A DNA stretch of 64,000 nt from contig JADNRY010000148.1 in the NCBI GenBank assembly GCA_015501585.1, positions 1 through 64,000 of the forward strand, written 5' to 3'. The position numbers were made by a program, and so were the translations under genes. This DNA is from Rhodocollybia butyracea. Lineage: Eukaryota > Basidiomycota > Agaricomycetes > Agaricales > Omphalotaceae. Below the pieces are notes generated by a model that did no database searches, was not told where the DNA came from, and saw nothing but the letters and a program-made list of their open reading frames with translations. Positions 12,295-23,351 of the stretch are shown in pieces. Each line of letters opens with the position of its first letter. The first letter of the stretch is position 1.

Positions 12295-12334
12295 ACCACG
12301 TGGGGCGCCTCGTGGTTTGTCTCATGCGTCGTGC
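12295..12334 (+). promoter_or_regulatory. 12-bp-spaced CTCGTGG array before RING gene 2
   Basis: Units ACCACGTGG (12295), GCCTCGTGG (12307) and GTCTCATGC (12319) start 12 bp apart. A further GCGTCGTGC lies at 12326, off register. The order matches the array of RING gene 1 apart from a shift before the last unit. It lies 170-210 bp upstream of the ATG at 12506, with a TATATATA box near 12424. Confidence 0.6.
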
Positions 12335-12505
12335 TCAATGCTCATTCCAGCTTATTCTCCCCATTAACTTATTGTTCTCAATTCATCTCTACCCGCTTTC
12401 AAAATTGTGCATTCTTCAGCATTTGTATATATAGAAGGGCTTATTCTCAGTTGATAGAGGCATACAATCTCTCATCTTCAAACACGCTATTGATTGCTGA
12501 ACGAA

Positions 12506-13348
12506 ATGCCCTCTGATCGTGAACTTGCCCCTCCTCGATTGCGCCAATATGGCCGTCGTAATCGAACCCGCAGCCCCACCTATCCAACTTCTTCATCGGT
12601 AGGCGATTTATGCTGCTCAACTGATTCTCACCTGTAGCACGTATTTCAGAATAACTTTACTCGCCAGTCAGCTCCAGCTCACCAACGAAGATCTGCTAGA
12701 CTGCTGGGCCAACAGCGCAGTGGTGATGCTCATTCTGCGGCAACTGAATTGTCGAACGATGAGAAAAGATCATCCAGCACTGTAAGTGTTTCCTTTACAT
12801 CTGGCTTGCGTTTCCTTACATGTTCTACTTTCAGTGTAATACCGCAGTTCATGCTTCAGCAATCTCTTCCCATTGCCTCACTCTTCCAGCTGCTCGGGAA
12901 CTCCAAGCATTGCAGCGTGAAGCCGAGGTGAGCCTCTAGCCTTTCTGCGCTTCTCATCAATCTACTATTTCGTATACTAGAATATCCTCGTTCAATTCTC
13001 CGCTTTAAAAAATGCTCAGAGAGAACGCTTCACCTGTCCCATCTGTTTGCGCCTTGCAATAAATCCTCGGGTGTAAGTTTTTTGACACCCCTTATATCTT
13101 AGTCAATAACCCAAGCTAGGATGTTATGTGGCCATATGTTCTGCGGTGAATGCCTTACGAAAGAAAGAGACCAATCATTGCATGATAGAAAATTGACACG
13201 GTGCAGGGTGTGCCAGCATTACATTACCGTTGTTCCAAGGCCCTGCTTCCCTTTACAGGCCCACATTGATGCTTTGGCCGAAGGGTTCCTTGATACTGAC
13301 CGAAGTCCTTTCGTTTGGCGCTACTTCGGGCGGTCGGTAGTAAGATAG
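12506..13348 (+). CDS. RING-finger protein, paralogue 2
   Basis: Paralogue of the gene at 4007-4837. Exon 1 (12506-12598) starts MPSDRELAPPRLRQ. Exons 2-3 carry RRSARLLGQQRSGDAHS and the ARELQALQREAE helix. Exon 4 holds the first RING half (RFTCPICLRLAINPR). The exon that resumes at 13120 gives VMLCGHMFCGECL, then RCRVC and the conserved tail CFPLQAHIDALAEG. The C3HC4-type ligands are complete. The stop at 13348 follows FVWRYFGRSVVR. The protein is about 190 residues. The two paralogues have diverged mainly in the linker exons, which suggests the ring and the tail are under constraint. Predicted E3 ligase; the substrate is unknown. Confidence 0.75.
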
Positions 13349-13718
13349 GATTATTTCTATCAGTAAATGCCACGCATTGTAGCTATGGATATACATACGA
13401 AGAATCCCAGAAATTCCTTGGCAGCGGGATGGCAATTTGCGCCCAGCTTTATACCACCCCTTACACTCCCTTACAGTGCAGTACAGTGCCTGTCGATCTG
13501 AACGATGACGGCGGAATTTCCGTAAATTGATAAAATTATTAAAATTGCGAATGTCCATCGGAATATAAATGTATGTAGTAGGAGACCCTTTCTACGCAAA
13601 GTTTTCTACTCCAGCCTGACAGGTCGCGAAATACTGTACTTAAGTACTAAATAGTAGTAGGAGGCGTACATCTCTGATAATCCTGAATACGTATCAGAAA
13701 AAATCTGGGGAATATTCG

Positions 13719-14409
13719 TCAAAGGGCGGCTGCAGCTGCCTCAAGGGCGGACTTCTTCGATGCCCACGCGCGCGCTTCTGTTGCCAGCAAAGCTTCACTC
13801 CTTTTTTTAAGCTCGGATTGCCGTAGTTGTAGACGACGTCGGACAAGGTCATTCACAACCCAAAGGTTGGTGTAGCTCATGAGCCAAGGAAATCTAAAAA
13901 GTGCCTACAATGTGGATTCAGAGTGTTGAAATCCGTGACGCCTGAGATCAACGCACCGCTTGACGTATGGATATGATGGAACTACGAGGCTGCCTAGTAA
14001 ACGGCAGCGTGCAGTCGAGCTCAGCTTCAACAGCATGCTTGATATATTTCTGAATGTTGCATTAGCTGCGCATCATTACAAAGTGCTAGTAGCTAGTTAC
14101 CTTTAACTCGTCTGATTGTTCCACGGTCCAGCCAACCGCTTCATCCAAGTTGTAGCCGCCTCTCGCAAGCCTGGAAACTTGTCCTCGAGGTTTGCGAATC
14201 ATTCGCGGGTGACCTGTGGAGGCGCTGGATACACCAACTCCAGAAACAGAGTGATCGGAAGAGCTGACGAAAGATCGGTGTGGAAGACGATTGGAATGAT
14301 AAGGTTTGGGAATCATTCGCGGGTAAGGGCTCAAAGTGGTTGACGAAAGTGGCAGACAACTGGAACGATAATACGGCGATGATTCACAAGTATCTTTAAT
14401 CGTTCTCAA
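13719..14409 (-). CDS. GGYNLDEA-family protein, copy 1 (start uncertain)
   Basis: Unrecognised family, with a second copy at 29042-29682. The conserved core is GGYNLDEAVGWTVEQSDELK near 14110-14175. A middle exon is followed by a last exon (about 13719-13905): FPWLMSYTNLWVVNDLVRRRLQLRQ, and then an Ala-rich amphipathic helix (ATEARAWASKKSALEAAAAAL). The N-terminal part contains a duplicated YPRMIPKP / HPRMIRKPRG block. No ATG is found in the frame that reaches 14409; an ATG near 14428 is in another frame. So either the first exon is missing from my model or the 5' end is frameshifted. The gene diverges from the coiled-coil gene at 14840 and shares its promoter. Confidence 0.55.
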
Positions 14410-14470
14410 ACGTGGTCGTTGACATTTATCTACTTATCAGTGTGCCTGAGATCACTTACTCAAACAGTCA

Positions 14471-14585
14471 GCCTCGTGGTACCTATTGTCGCGGTTACTT
14501 ATTGAAGTTTTAAAGACTTATCATTGATGGCCTTGGTCCGGCTCCACTGATTTCTACATGGGGTGCATCGTGGCGAGTCTCGTGG
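14471..14585 (+). promoter_or_regulatory. CTCGTGG array between divergent genes
   Basis: GCCTCGTGG stands alone at 14471. Then TCTACATGG (14553), GCATCGTGG (14565) and GTCTCGTGG (14577) start exactly 12 bp apart. A further GCCTCGTGA is at 14686. An ATTGTGAACTGACA box lies at about 14610-14623. The array sits between the GGYNLDEA gene (-) and the coiled-coil gene (+). Confidence 0.55.
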
Positions 14586-14839
14586 TGCCTTTATTGTCTC
14601 TCGCGCCCTATTGTGAACTGACATACATAGCCAGGCTCATATTGGAGAGAGCGTCAAAATGTTGAATCTCCGAAGTTTACGTTTTGCCTCGTGACCCGAG
14701 TCGTGGCCGCCAGCTGTCCCTGTTCATTGTTTACAAGTTTACAAGTTGATATTCATCTCTATCTCATTGTTCTCTTATTATCTCCTCTCTATACTTAAAC
14801 AAGGTGCAACATGTTACATCCTAAGTACTATATCCGCCC

Positions 14840-16838
14840 ATGCTCAAGTTGTTGAAGCGGCATCGATCTCCAGATCCAGAGGAAAACAGAAGAAAAGTAC
14901 GTTCCTTTACTGATATGTAAGTAGGATAATCTACTGAGAATCTCACTTTTTTTTAGAGAATACGACAGAAAATACACGATCAGCGCCGAGGAATAGATGA
15001 CTTGGATGAACACGAGGATATCATTTCTCTTCGTTCCCAGAAACGGGTATTAGAGGCGAAGGTCGCTGAGCTGAAGGCTGTAGTCGAGGGGCATAGCAAC
15101 AGTTCGAACGTAAGTAATACTTAAGTACTTGTGTAATGATAACAACTGACGTCTTGCATAGAACTCGGATCCACGCGAAGCAGACGGCGAGCTAGACATG
15201 GTGCAAGCTGAACTGTTTAGACTCAAGCAGCGCGAACTCGAATTAGTGGCTCGTATTGATGATCTGGCTCAGGAAGTGCGAATAAAGGATGGCGTAAGTC
15301 GACCTTCAAATGCAACGTCTATAAAAGCTTACACCTACATATGAAGATAAATAAAGCTCTTTCTAAAAGCTTGGTTCGCGCCAAGAGTACTATCTACCAG
15401 TTCTCGAAAACTTCAGGTGAACTATCAAATGCAACCGAGGTGTCTCGCAATCTAGGTACAGAATCCAGTGTTGTTGACTCCCCTCTTTCTTCCTCCGAAG
15501 ACTTGCTGGCGGGTATTGACACAGAGTCGCGATTACCCAGGTCAGAGGACGATCGGTTGCCAGAAGCCTCTGAAGCGTCATCAACCAGGGTGGGTGTTTT
15601 TGCAGTTCGGGCACATAGTGCATTATTGTTGATCCTCCTTTCTTTAAACTTCCTTCCTTCCTTCCTCCAAGGACTCGCAGGCAGGTGTTGAGCCTCAGGC
15701 ACGGTTACCCAGTTTAAAGGATGACCAGGTTTCAGAGGCGTCAAAAACTAAACCTGAGGTGCGGTTGTGTCCCGCAAATGAAATACTGATGTACTGACTC
15801 TCCCCTTTTCTTATAAGGACTTACTTGCAAGTGATAATACAAAGCCACAATTACCCGATTCCGAAAACAGCTGTCAAAGATGGGTACGTTATCGTTTCAT
15901 CGTATAAACATCGTGATTTATATGTCTGTTTCGGGTGCTTCAAGCAGGATACAGATAGCCTGGAATCTAAAGCCTCCGTTTGCCCAACAACCTCAACACA
16001 AGCTCGGGTTGATCACGCTGCAGACAACTCTGCAGTTGGACATTCGCATTCTTCAGTTACCCTAGCGCAAGGTCGCAAGGTAATCTGACCTTTACCCTGT
16101 TCTACCCATCTTCTAATTCTTAACAGGTCGTCGCTGAAGATCTGGGAAGTAGTGGAATGGACAAAGAAGCTGAAATTATAGCCAAGGTAAACTAATTTAT
16201 CCTCTCATCATGTTCAACGTCTAAGGTGTACGCAGTATGAAAATTTTGGCTCAGCCGGTAACCTCGTGGACCTGGTCAACTACTATAACACGCTTTTCCT
16301 CTCAGCTGAAGCTCCTGCATGGTTTCATCGAGCATTTACCTACCTAAACGTTGAATTAGGACCTCAGTTTGCAAATCTTCTCCGTTTCTGGATGGATCTA
16401 GAAAAGATCAATAGCTGGAAGAATCCGAAACGCGGACTCACGAACCTCAACCGTCCGGTGATGCTTAATGAGTGGATCAACAAGCAAAGACTTGGGGCAG
16501 TCCCTGCGCTCTCCATCGGGTCTTTGGTGGAACGATTTGCAAAGGAAGTATGGACCTGGTGGAGCTCCCTTCAACCGAATTGGAGAGGTACGGCGTTCGA
16601 CAATAGGCCCGCGCAGCTACTCACATTTGGAAACGATTGGAAGCCCCTCGACAAGTGTGGAAACAATGGCTGGCTGGGAATTATCACTTGCCTAAAATGG
16701 TGGCGGGAAGGCTTGGATAGTCTTCCGAAGGACGATAGGCTGCGGCTAGAAGTCGATTGGTTTTGTGCTGTGGACGATGTCTCGAATATGCTACGGGGCC
16801 TCCTTGAATGGAAACGCAAGGGCTCAGGTAGTACCTAG
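14840..16838 (+). CDS. Coiled-coil protein with WWxxLQPxWR domain and duplicated exons
   Basis: At least nine exons join cleanly. The start MLKLLKRHRSPDPEENRRK is followed by two strongly helical, charged exons (DDLDEHEDIISLRSQ..., LFRLKQRELELVARIDDLAQE) that predict a coiled coil. Next come three exons that are copies of one unit: DLLAGIDTESRLPRSEDD, DSQAGVEPQARLPSLKDD and DLLASDNTKPQLPDSEN. Each ends in an Asp/Ser/Glu tail and is separated by an intron. The last exon (about 16240-16838) carries a domain common in agaricomycete unknown proteins: VDLVNYYNTLF, EVWTWWSSLQPNWRG, then NGWLGIITCLKWW. No enzymatic motif is visible. Some linker exon borders are uncertain. Function unknown. Confidence 0.68.
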
Positions 16839-17710
16839 CACTTCCTGCCTTGTTGATTTACCCAGATTTTTCTCAGCGAATGGTATATGTATTATGTACA
16901 TCGAAAGTCATCATTCAAGAAATTATTTTGTCTATATACATAGATTAGTACTATTTCGACGTTACAAATTATTGTATGAGCACGTATTCAGCGCACAAAT
17001 TACGCTAATGCTACACCCCTTCGACCACCATCTATGGACTCTGGAAGGCTTGGAGTTTGTGGGTAGGATCTGTCGAATTGAGTCGCGTACAGTGGATAGC
17101 GTGTTTAACTCGATGGAAGTCATGATTAGGCGACGATTCGAGTCGTCTTGTCTGCAACTGCCATCTAATTCCTATTCGAAAACGAGCCATTGGGTGAACG
17201 CAGTTGCTCAAAACACCGTCGGACCCAACGATAAGTTCAAGTTAACACCTGTAACAGTCTTTGCTTATGCAGACTTGGAAATCGGTTTGCTCATGAATCA
17301 TGATACATAGTGCTTCATGATACCGCTACCTGATGGAAAAATCCTGTCATTCCTGGCATATTAGAGGGATGACAATTGCTGCCCTCCCCTCCCTTCACGG
17401 TATGAATCTCAGAATCTGTGCCAGTTAAGCTTTGTTGAGTGGCTGATGGCTCTTCCATCTGTAGGTAGGATTAGTACAATACGTCTCACCAATCTTATAT
17501 ATGGGAATGCATTGTGCGATTTTCAAAATCTGTAACCATACTTGAAGGATGGCCATTGCCAAGTTGAAGCAGAAACTCAGAAGTTATGACGTTGGCCCGT
17601 TGTGGCTATGACGCGTGACGCGTTAGGTAAAGTCACCTGATCGTACTGTTCGATGAATCAATATACATCAACTTTTATTTGTGGCGTCGTTGCGCTTAAC
17701 GTTCGGTGAT
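16839..17710. other. Spacer; no confident gene
   Basis: A 181-codon frame continues here from the previous gene in another phase, but its first third overlaps the true coding exon and it shows no motif. It is probably spurious. The rest is ordinary spacer before the ATG at 17711. Confidence 0.4.
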
Positions 17711-20225
17711 ATGAAAGACAATTCAACAGTCTCTTCTGGCGCACAACGCCAGAACTCCAAAAACGAAACGCCCTCAAGATTCAACTTCAAACAAAACACA
17801 CTGCGGAAATTGCCTCTTAAAGAACTCTTTTTCGGGCTCAAATACTTACCGGAAGGTTATGATATAGTTTTTCGGCCCTATAGTAAATCGCAAGCCAACG
17901 GTTTCAGTATCAAGGGTCCAGCGAACTATATCGAAACCATAACTTTTGCTCAGTCTGTGGAGAATGTAGCAGTGAGTCTTTATTTACTACAACTTTATTA
18001 CTCATCTCAGTCGTTGTAGATTGGTGGAATATCAGTAAGCGTAGATCCTTGTGTCAAATTCACAATCAAAGCATTGGATCCTCGGATACCTCATCGTACC
18101 CTATTCCCGGGAATAGGTAAGGAATGGGGTGGCGATTTTCAGCAAGGTAGCGCCTATGGCCTTTCTCGGAAATATCATCTTATGTTTGTAGGAGCACCGG
18201 GATGTAGAGGTACAGTGACGGTCAAGTTTGACACAAGGCACAATAGGTGGTCGGAAGAAGCATTCAACGAATTCCAGTTCCTCTGCAAGAAGGCAGCGCA
18301 GCATTACAGCGAGCTTGTAGGGCCAGCTGCGAACAATTCAGTATGGAATGAAGTTTTAGATGCAGCCGGTGTCTCCCTCAGTGATCTTGTTGTGAATGAG
18401 TGCGTCGGCTTGGTTAAATTGTTTGGCTCTTTTCACTGATAGGCTATTTCCAGGGAACCAAACAAAGCAGAAAGTTTTGAGCACCAGTCTAGGAGGGAAA
18501 TATCGGGCAAGACATCTGGTATTCAACGTGATATCATCGATGCTAATTATCTCATGGTTATGCAGTTCTTTCGTCATTCAAGTTCAAGAAAATAAAGCAG
18601 ACAAATCTTGCGACTTTCAATTTACCCTCGTTACCTGAAGCCGAGTCCCCTCACATAGTTGACAAGCCTGCTGTACAAGATATCCATACATCAACGAAGC
18701 GTAGAAAAATATCGACAGTACGTCTCGTTCATTCCTTCGGTTCTTCTCACAGATTTTTCTGTTGTCGTCTAGACACAAGACATACAGTCGACCCGTACCT
18801 TTACTACCGTAGATGGAACCCCAGCAATCGCGTCAAAAACTCGAGTACGCGAGCGTTTTCTCTTGATATCTAGTTTGAGATTTAGTTTGAGCCTGATACA
18901 TTATAGGATGTAACCACGAAACCTGGTCTCAACCTACCCCGACCGGTCGAGAAGCATCGGGGGACAACAATTCCACTTCCGAGGGTCAACACAGCGACGT
19001 CCGGAAGACCTAAATCTTCGCATATAGATAAGCACGACATGTTCGTCTTTTATGTTTTGCATTTCCTGTCGAGGTTGATCTCTCCTAGTGCGCTGGAACA
19101 TTCCCCGACAGGTATGAAGCTCGAAAAAAGCGACTTGAATCGGATTCCTACCGGTTGGTTCAACGATAACCTTATCAATTTTCTGCTAAAGTACTTCTTT
19201 TTGCGTTTCGCCTCATGCGCGATTGACGACTTTTTTAGGTTGTGGCACTACGAGCTCTTGCTGGATAAACCTGCGCTAGCGAACCAGATTCACGTTTTTA
19301 ACTCGTGGTTCTACCAAAATTGTCCGATACACAACGAAGGTAAATTTGCCTATTACTTTCATTATTCCGATTTTTATAATTTGGGCAGATCCAAAATCCC
19401 AAATGCACCACGTTGGGACCGTAAAGTTGATATTTTTCAGCAAGAGATTTCTCATCGTGCCAATCAACGAATGGTAAGGCCTTGGTTGTTGTTATGCCAG
19501 AATTTTAACAGATTGCGGAACAGGAACCATTGGTTACCTTGCTGTCATATATCGTCCAGACTTGTTTATTCCGTGTCCGCAAGAAAGCACTCACACGACT
19601 ATGACTCCTTCTAACGCTCAACCAAAACCTAACCTCTCATCATCTGAGCATAACCATACTACAACTCCAGGTTTAGAGCAAGCCGAGTATGTTGTGACTT
19701 TCTTTAGTTGAATAACTCTAAATTGTTTATACACTTAGGACCCTCATTTTGATAATGGATTCTCTAGGAAGCTCACAAGCACGCGCTGTTGAGATACTGG
19801 GAAATTATCTTCAGACACAGGGAGAGGAGAAGAAGAACACTGGAAATTTGAAGTGTCCTAGTAGTAGAGTGCTCCAGGTTAGTGGGGACTGATGTTCTTC
19901 CGCCCACCTGACAACTTGATGACTCAGGTACCTCAACAACCTAATTACATAGATTGTGGTGTATACCTTCTACATTTTGTGCGGGTATTCGTCGAAAAGG
20001 TGGAGAATTTGATCAACGTTTCTGTAAGTCGGTCTGTCCGTGTATCTCTTGGGTTTAACAACAGCTTGTACTCATCAGAATACCCGGCCACTGAATGAGG
20101 TCGACACAGATTGGGAGGGAGCTCGATTGAAGGGTCTTCGTGAAGAGTTTGGACGGAAAATGGATGACCTGTGTGCATCTTGGAGAGCAGAAGAGCAGCG
20201 GGAGAAGGAGACACCGCAAGTATAG
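17711..20225 (+). pseudogene. Ulp1/SENP-type (C48) cysteine protease, frame broken near catalytic His
   Basis: Long multi-exon gene. An N-terminal domain of unknown type (FGLKYLPEGYDIVFRPYS..., IGGISVSVDPCVKF...) and a Ser/Thr-rich linker lead into a C48 peptidase. Seen in order: LNRIPTGWFNDNLINFLLKY, ANQIHVFNSWFYQN, RWDRKVDIF, FLIVPINEW, NHW (catalytic His, about 19528), IMDSLGSSQARAVE (catalytic Asp, about 19758), VPQQPNYIDCGVYLLHFVR (Gln and Cys, about 19955). All catalytic residues exist. The coherent protein needs frame changes at a T run near 19434 and at the GGTTA near 19532. The exons before and after are clean. So it is a recently broken gene or carries sequence errors. The stop is at 20225. 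The start at 17711 is the first in-frame ATG. Confidence 0.65.
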
Positions 20226-21920
20226 AAGCTTCATTTGGAGATATACCATATGTGAAGTTTCGATTGAAGGACTGGTGTCAAAGTAATGTCAATCACAGTC
20301 CTTTTCCGAAATTTGAAAATTTCTTGGGGTACATATATAATACTACGACTTTGGAGAAAATAGAAGTGCAAAGTAAATTTGATTATTTGGCAAATCAACA
20401 AGGCGAAAAGAAGGCATTCATGAAAACCTGGTCTGGAATAGTTATTGATTCAGCCAGCAGTTGGACGTCGCTAGCATGCTGCACCTCAAATATGTCCGTG
20501 AACCACCCAGGTCCCAGGGAGGTCAAGCGGCAAAGGTTGCGGCACGTCCGAGAATCTTTGAAACCTTTGAAGGTAGATCTTCGCGAGATATGTAGGAAAG
20601 GAACGTCCTATCGCAACCTTCGTAATCTCTTCGACTATACCATATAGGTCATTCGGAAGCGATGTAGCATGGTAAGAATTCCAGACTTTATTGTAGCGAA
20701 TTTTGATAATTTCGATATTTGGTGTTATGATAATCCTTAGGAAGGACGATACAGCACTGATATGCGTAACGCGAATGTATAGATATATTATGTACCTATC
20801 CTATTAGATATGCCGGGAGCGTAGCGCAAGAACAACGACAAGGCTCTACGGATATCTTCCACTGACCCTGTAGGCTGTTTGTTCATAGCTTCCCCATATG
20901 GGCTCCGAGCGCAGCTTCAAAGTTGGAAGCGCCCGAGGAGAACACCTAGTAAAAGTTCGGTTCGAAAGGCTTGAACAGAGTGCTTCCCCTTCCGCCTTCC
21001 TCTTCCGATTGTCTCAACGTGGTATTGCACTGGGATTGGACGTAGGAATATGGAAGGAAGAACAAGTAGAAGCTGGGAGGTGCAAGAAAAGGTTGGAGGA
21101 GGGCGGTAGCTTCAGAGGTCGGAGAAGCAGTGGTACTGCTGAAAGAGGGCGAAACGATAAAACTAGCGTAGCGAACCTCTGCTTGAACGTCTGCATTGGC
21201 TCGAGTTTTTCTATTCGCCGCCCAGAGTTGTCTCCTTTTTAGAAAAAGGAGCTTCTAAAGGAAGCGTCTGTGGAATCTAGCTTTAGTACAGTGACTTCAA
21301 GCGCTCTTGAACCACACGCACCGTTTGTAAGATGTGTATAGGTACTATAATAAACGGAAAAGAGAGCTATAAGGCTGGTCAGCCGCTTTATGATGAATAG
21401 AATAGACGGGAAACACGCTAGAAGCTCCAAAACTTTACAGTCGGCCAAGAGGGCGCAGTTAGGTCCGATCGGGTCCGAAACAATAACCCTGCGCGTTCTA
21501 AGGCCTTAAGCCTTTAAGAGCTTCCCAGGCGCGTTCAAACGCGTCGAATGTTCCCTACCAGAGGGGATCCAGAAGCGGGCTTCTGATTCGCGGCTCTAAG
21601 ATACATTCGGATACATTCATGCGCGCTCGAAGATAAAGATTAAACTATATCTCAGAAACTTACCTTAGTTAAGTCTCGAGAAATCCAACTTCAGACGTCA
21701 ACGCGTCAACGCCGAACTACTTTCTGGTACCAAGGAGGAACGAGGAACGAGGATAGAGCCAGGCACTAGGCGCCGAGTGCGAAAAAGACGGATGAGAGGC
21801 TAGAGCTGGGCGCCGAGGGCGAAAAGCTGTTCTTTCAGTCAAGAACAACATGCAGCTGATGTAGACGCCCATCCGGCAAAACTCTAAATGCCGACCCGGC
21901 AGAATTGGCGCGCTTTGAGA
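20226..21920. other. Spacer; no confident gene
   Basis: A 158-codon frame overlaps the end of the protease gene and runs to 20647. Its C-terminal part (REVKRQRLRHVRESLKPLK...) is basic but matches nothing I know. The 114-codon frame at 20898-21242 is Arg/Gly/Ser rich and looks non-coding. A CTTTTTAGAAAAAG inverted repeat sits at about 21235-21250. Confidence 0.35.
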
Positions 21921-21921
21921 T

Positions 21922-22077
21922 CAACCTGGAGGAGACTGCTCGGCTTGGAGGAGACTGATCGGCTTGGAGGAGACTGATCGGCTTGGAGGAGACTGATCGG
22001 CTTGGAGGAGACTGATCGGCTTGGAGGAGACTGATCGGCTTGGAGGAGACTGATCAACTTGGAGGAGACTGATCGGA
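21922..22077. repeat. 19-bp minisatellite, locus 1
   Basis: About eight near-perfect copies of GGCTTGGAGGAGACTGATC in tandem; the first and the last two are variant. The same unit, less regular, forms the array at 52336-52547, and the single-copy DNA downstream of both arrays is also shared. Translations of the array in any frame are repetitive and not evidence of coding. Confidence 0.85.
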
Positions 22078-22595
22078 CCGATAGAGGAGGAAGTCCTCCT
22101 AGAATGGGATACGGGAGTACAATGTTCGGTTAATGGTAGACTGTATCCTTACGGCTACGAGAAACGTGCGCAACGGTCAAAGCGGTTGAAAAAAAGGTTT
22201 GACAAGATATATCATACGGCCCAGAATACGTCCTTCCATCGGGCATACATGTGGTGATTTGGAAGGAGCCATGAGGATTTAGACGCGCCCTTCTCCCACT
22301 TTTTCGACCAAATCAAGCTAATTTTGTTTAAGTTGAGCACAATGTTTCCGCGGGTACGCATGTCAAGTACAGTTCGTCCCTTCGCCACTGATATAGTTCT
22401 AGATACAGTACTGGACCTGGAGCGCCCTCTCTTACACATCTCAATAATAATTCCCACCGTTCGAGAATCCAGCGAGACCTGCTTAATGTTGCTGAATCGC
22501 TTGTAAAGTTAGAAACCAACATGTTTGACAGAAGCAGGCAGGTCAAAGTCGATCACGCGAACGCCTTCGTTCGAAGGTATAATGAAGCTTCGGTA
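22078..22595 (+). pseudogene. Decayed gene copy, segmental duplication locus 1
   Basis: Near-identical to 52548-54222 but without the two insertions found there, and with a deletion of roughly 220 bp where the other copy has its start codon (after AAGGAGCCA near 22271). An open frame survives in the 3' exon: TGPGAPSLTHLNNNSHRSR then ETNMFDRSRQVKVDHANAF, ending at a GTAGGT donor at about 22590. This indicates descent from a spliced gene. The missing 5' end makes this copy a probable pseudogene. The family is not recognised. Confidence 0.55.
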
Positions 22596-22599
22596 GGTA

Positions 22600-23350
22600 T
22601 GATTTTTCCTGTCTCGCAGTATAGCGTGCTTCCATCGGATCTTCCTTTATATCGAGCGAACTCCCTTTGTTTGATTTCTTAGTTACGACTACGGTTCTCG
22701 GTGTAATCGATGTGGCTTCATTCCTTAGATGGCGCGCGCTCGAGGCTTGTACTAGTAGTCTAGTACGTTGTAAATCTTATGTGTACGAATGGGTCGACAG
22801 TGTATCTACTATTCGTGGACTTGATAGAAGAAACTTATCTCGGTATTGAAATAGTTCAAGTAGTAAGGTTATTATCCGGTCTTCCTTAAATTTCATCTGC
22901 ACAGGTACACGTCGATTCCCACGTATCCAACTGTTTACAATGAATCGGGCCGCCTAAAAACAAGGGAACAAGTTTATATTGGTTGACTATGTTACATTAT
23001 AGGTACTTAGCTCAAGTCGGCCACCGAGTTTCCTGCTTTCCTTCTGCTTCCTTCTTGTATATCGCTTTCAACTTTCAACGTTCAACACGAAGACAAGTAA
23101 CATATATCGCCATTAAAGTGCAGTAAGTAACGTGGATAGTGGCCATGGCCACTGGCCGGCCGCCGGTCAAAGCAGTCGAACAAAGTGGCGCGTCAAAGTA
23201 CGCGTCCAATTTAAAAAACTAATGTGATTTGTGCAGTCAAAGCTTGGACAATGAGAGTCCACAGCCTGGACAATGAAATGCTTGGACCACTCCTACTTCA
23301 TATTTAAAGGCTAGAATCTTGCTCCTGGAATAACACTATCCTCCAGCCTC
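22600..23350. other. Spacer before the WPGY gene
   Basis: No convincing gene. A perfect 14-bp palindrome, GTGGCCATGGCCAC, lies at 23139-23152 and is followed by a second GGCCGGCC stretch. A TATTTAAAGG stretch near 23300 could be the TATA region of the gene at 23352. No CTCGTGG array is present. Confidence 0.4.
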
Positions 23351-23351
23351 G

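Noticed and set aside
16765..17310. 181-codon plus-strand gene after the coiled-coil gene
   Set aside because: Its start lies inside the true last exon in another phase, and the rest shows no motif or splice support.
21922..22077. CRISPR array
   Set aside because: The units are directly joined without unique spacers, and the genome is eukaryotic. It is a minisatellite.
23139..23152. 14-bp palindrome GTGGCCATGGCCAC as a regulatory operator
   Set aside because: It is a single occurrence with no second site in the window, so chance or a local GC-rich feature explains it equally well.
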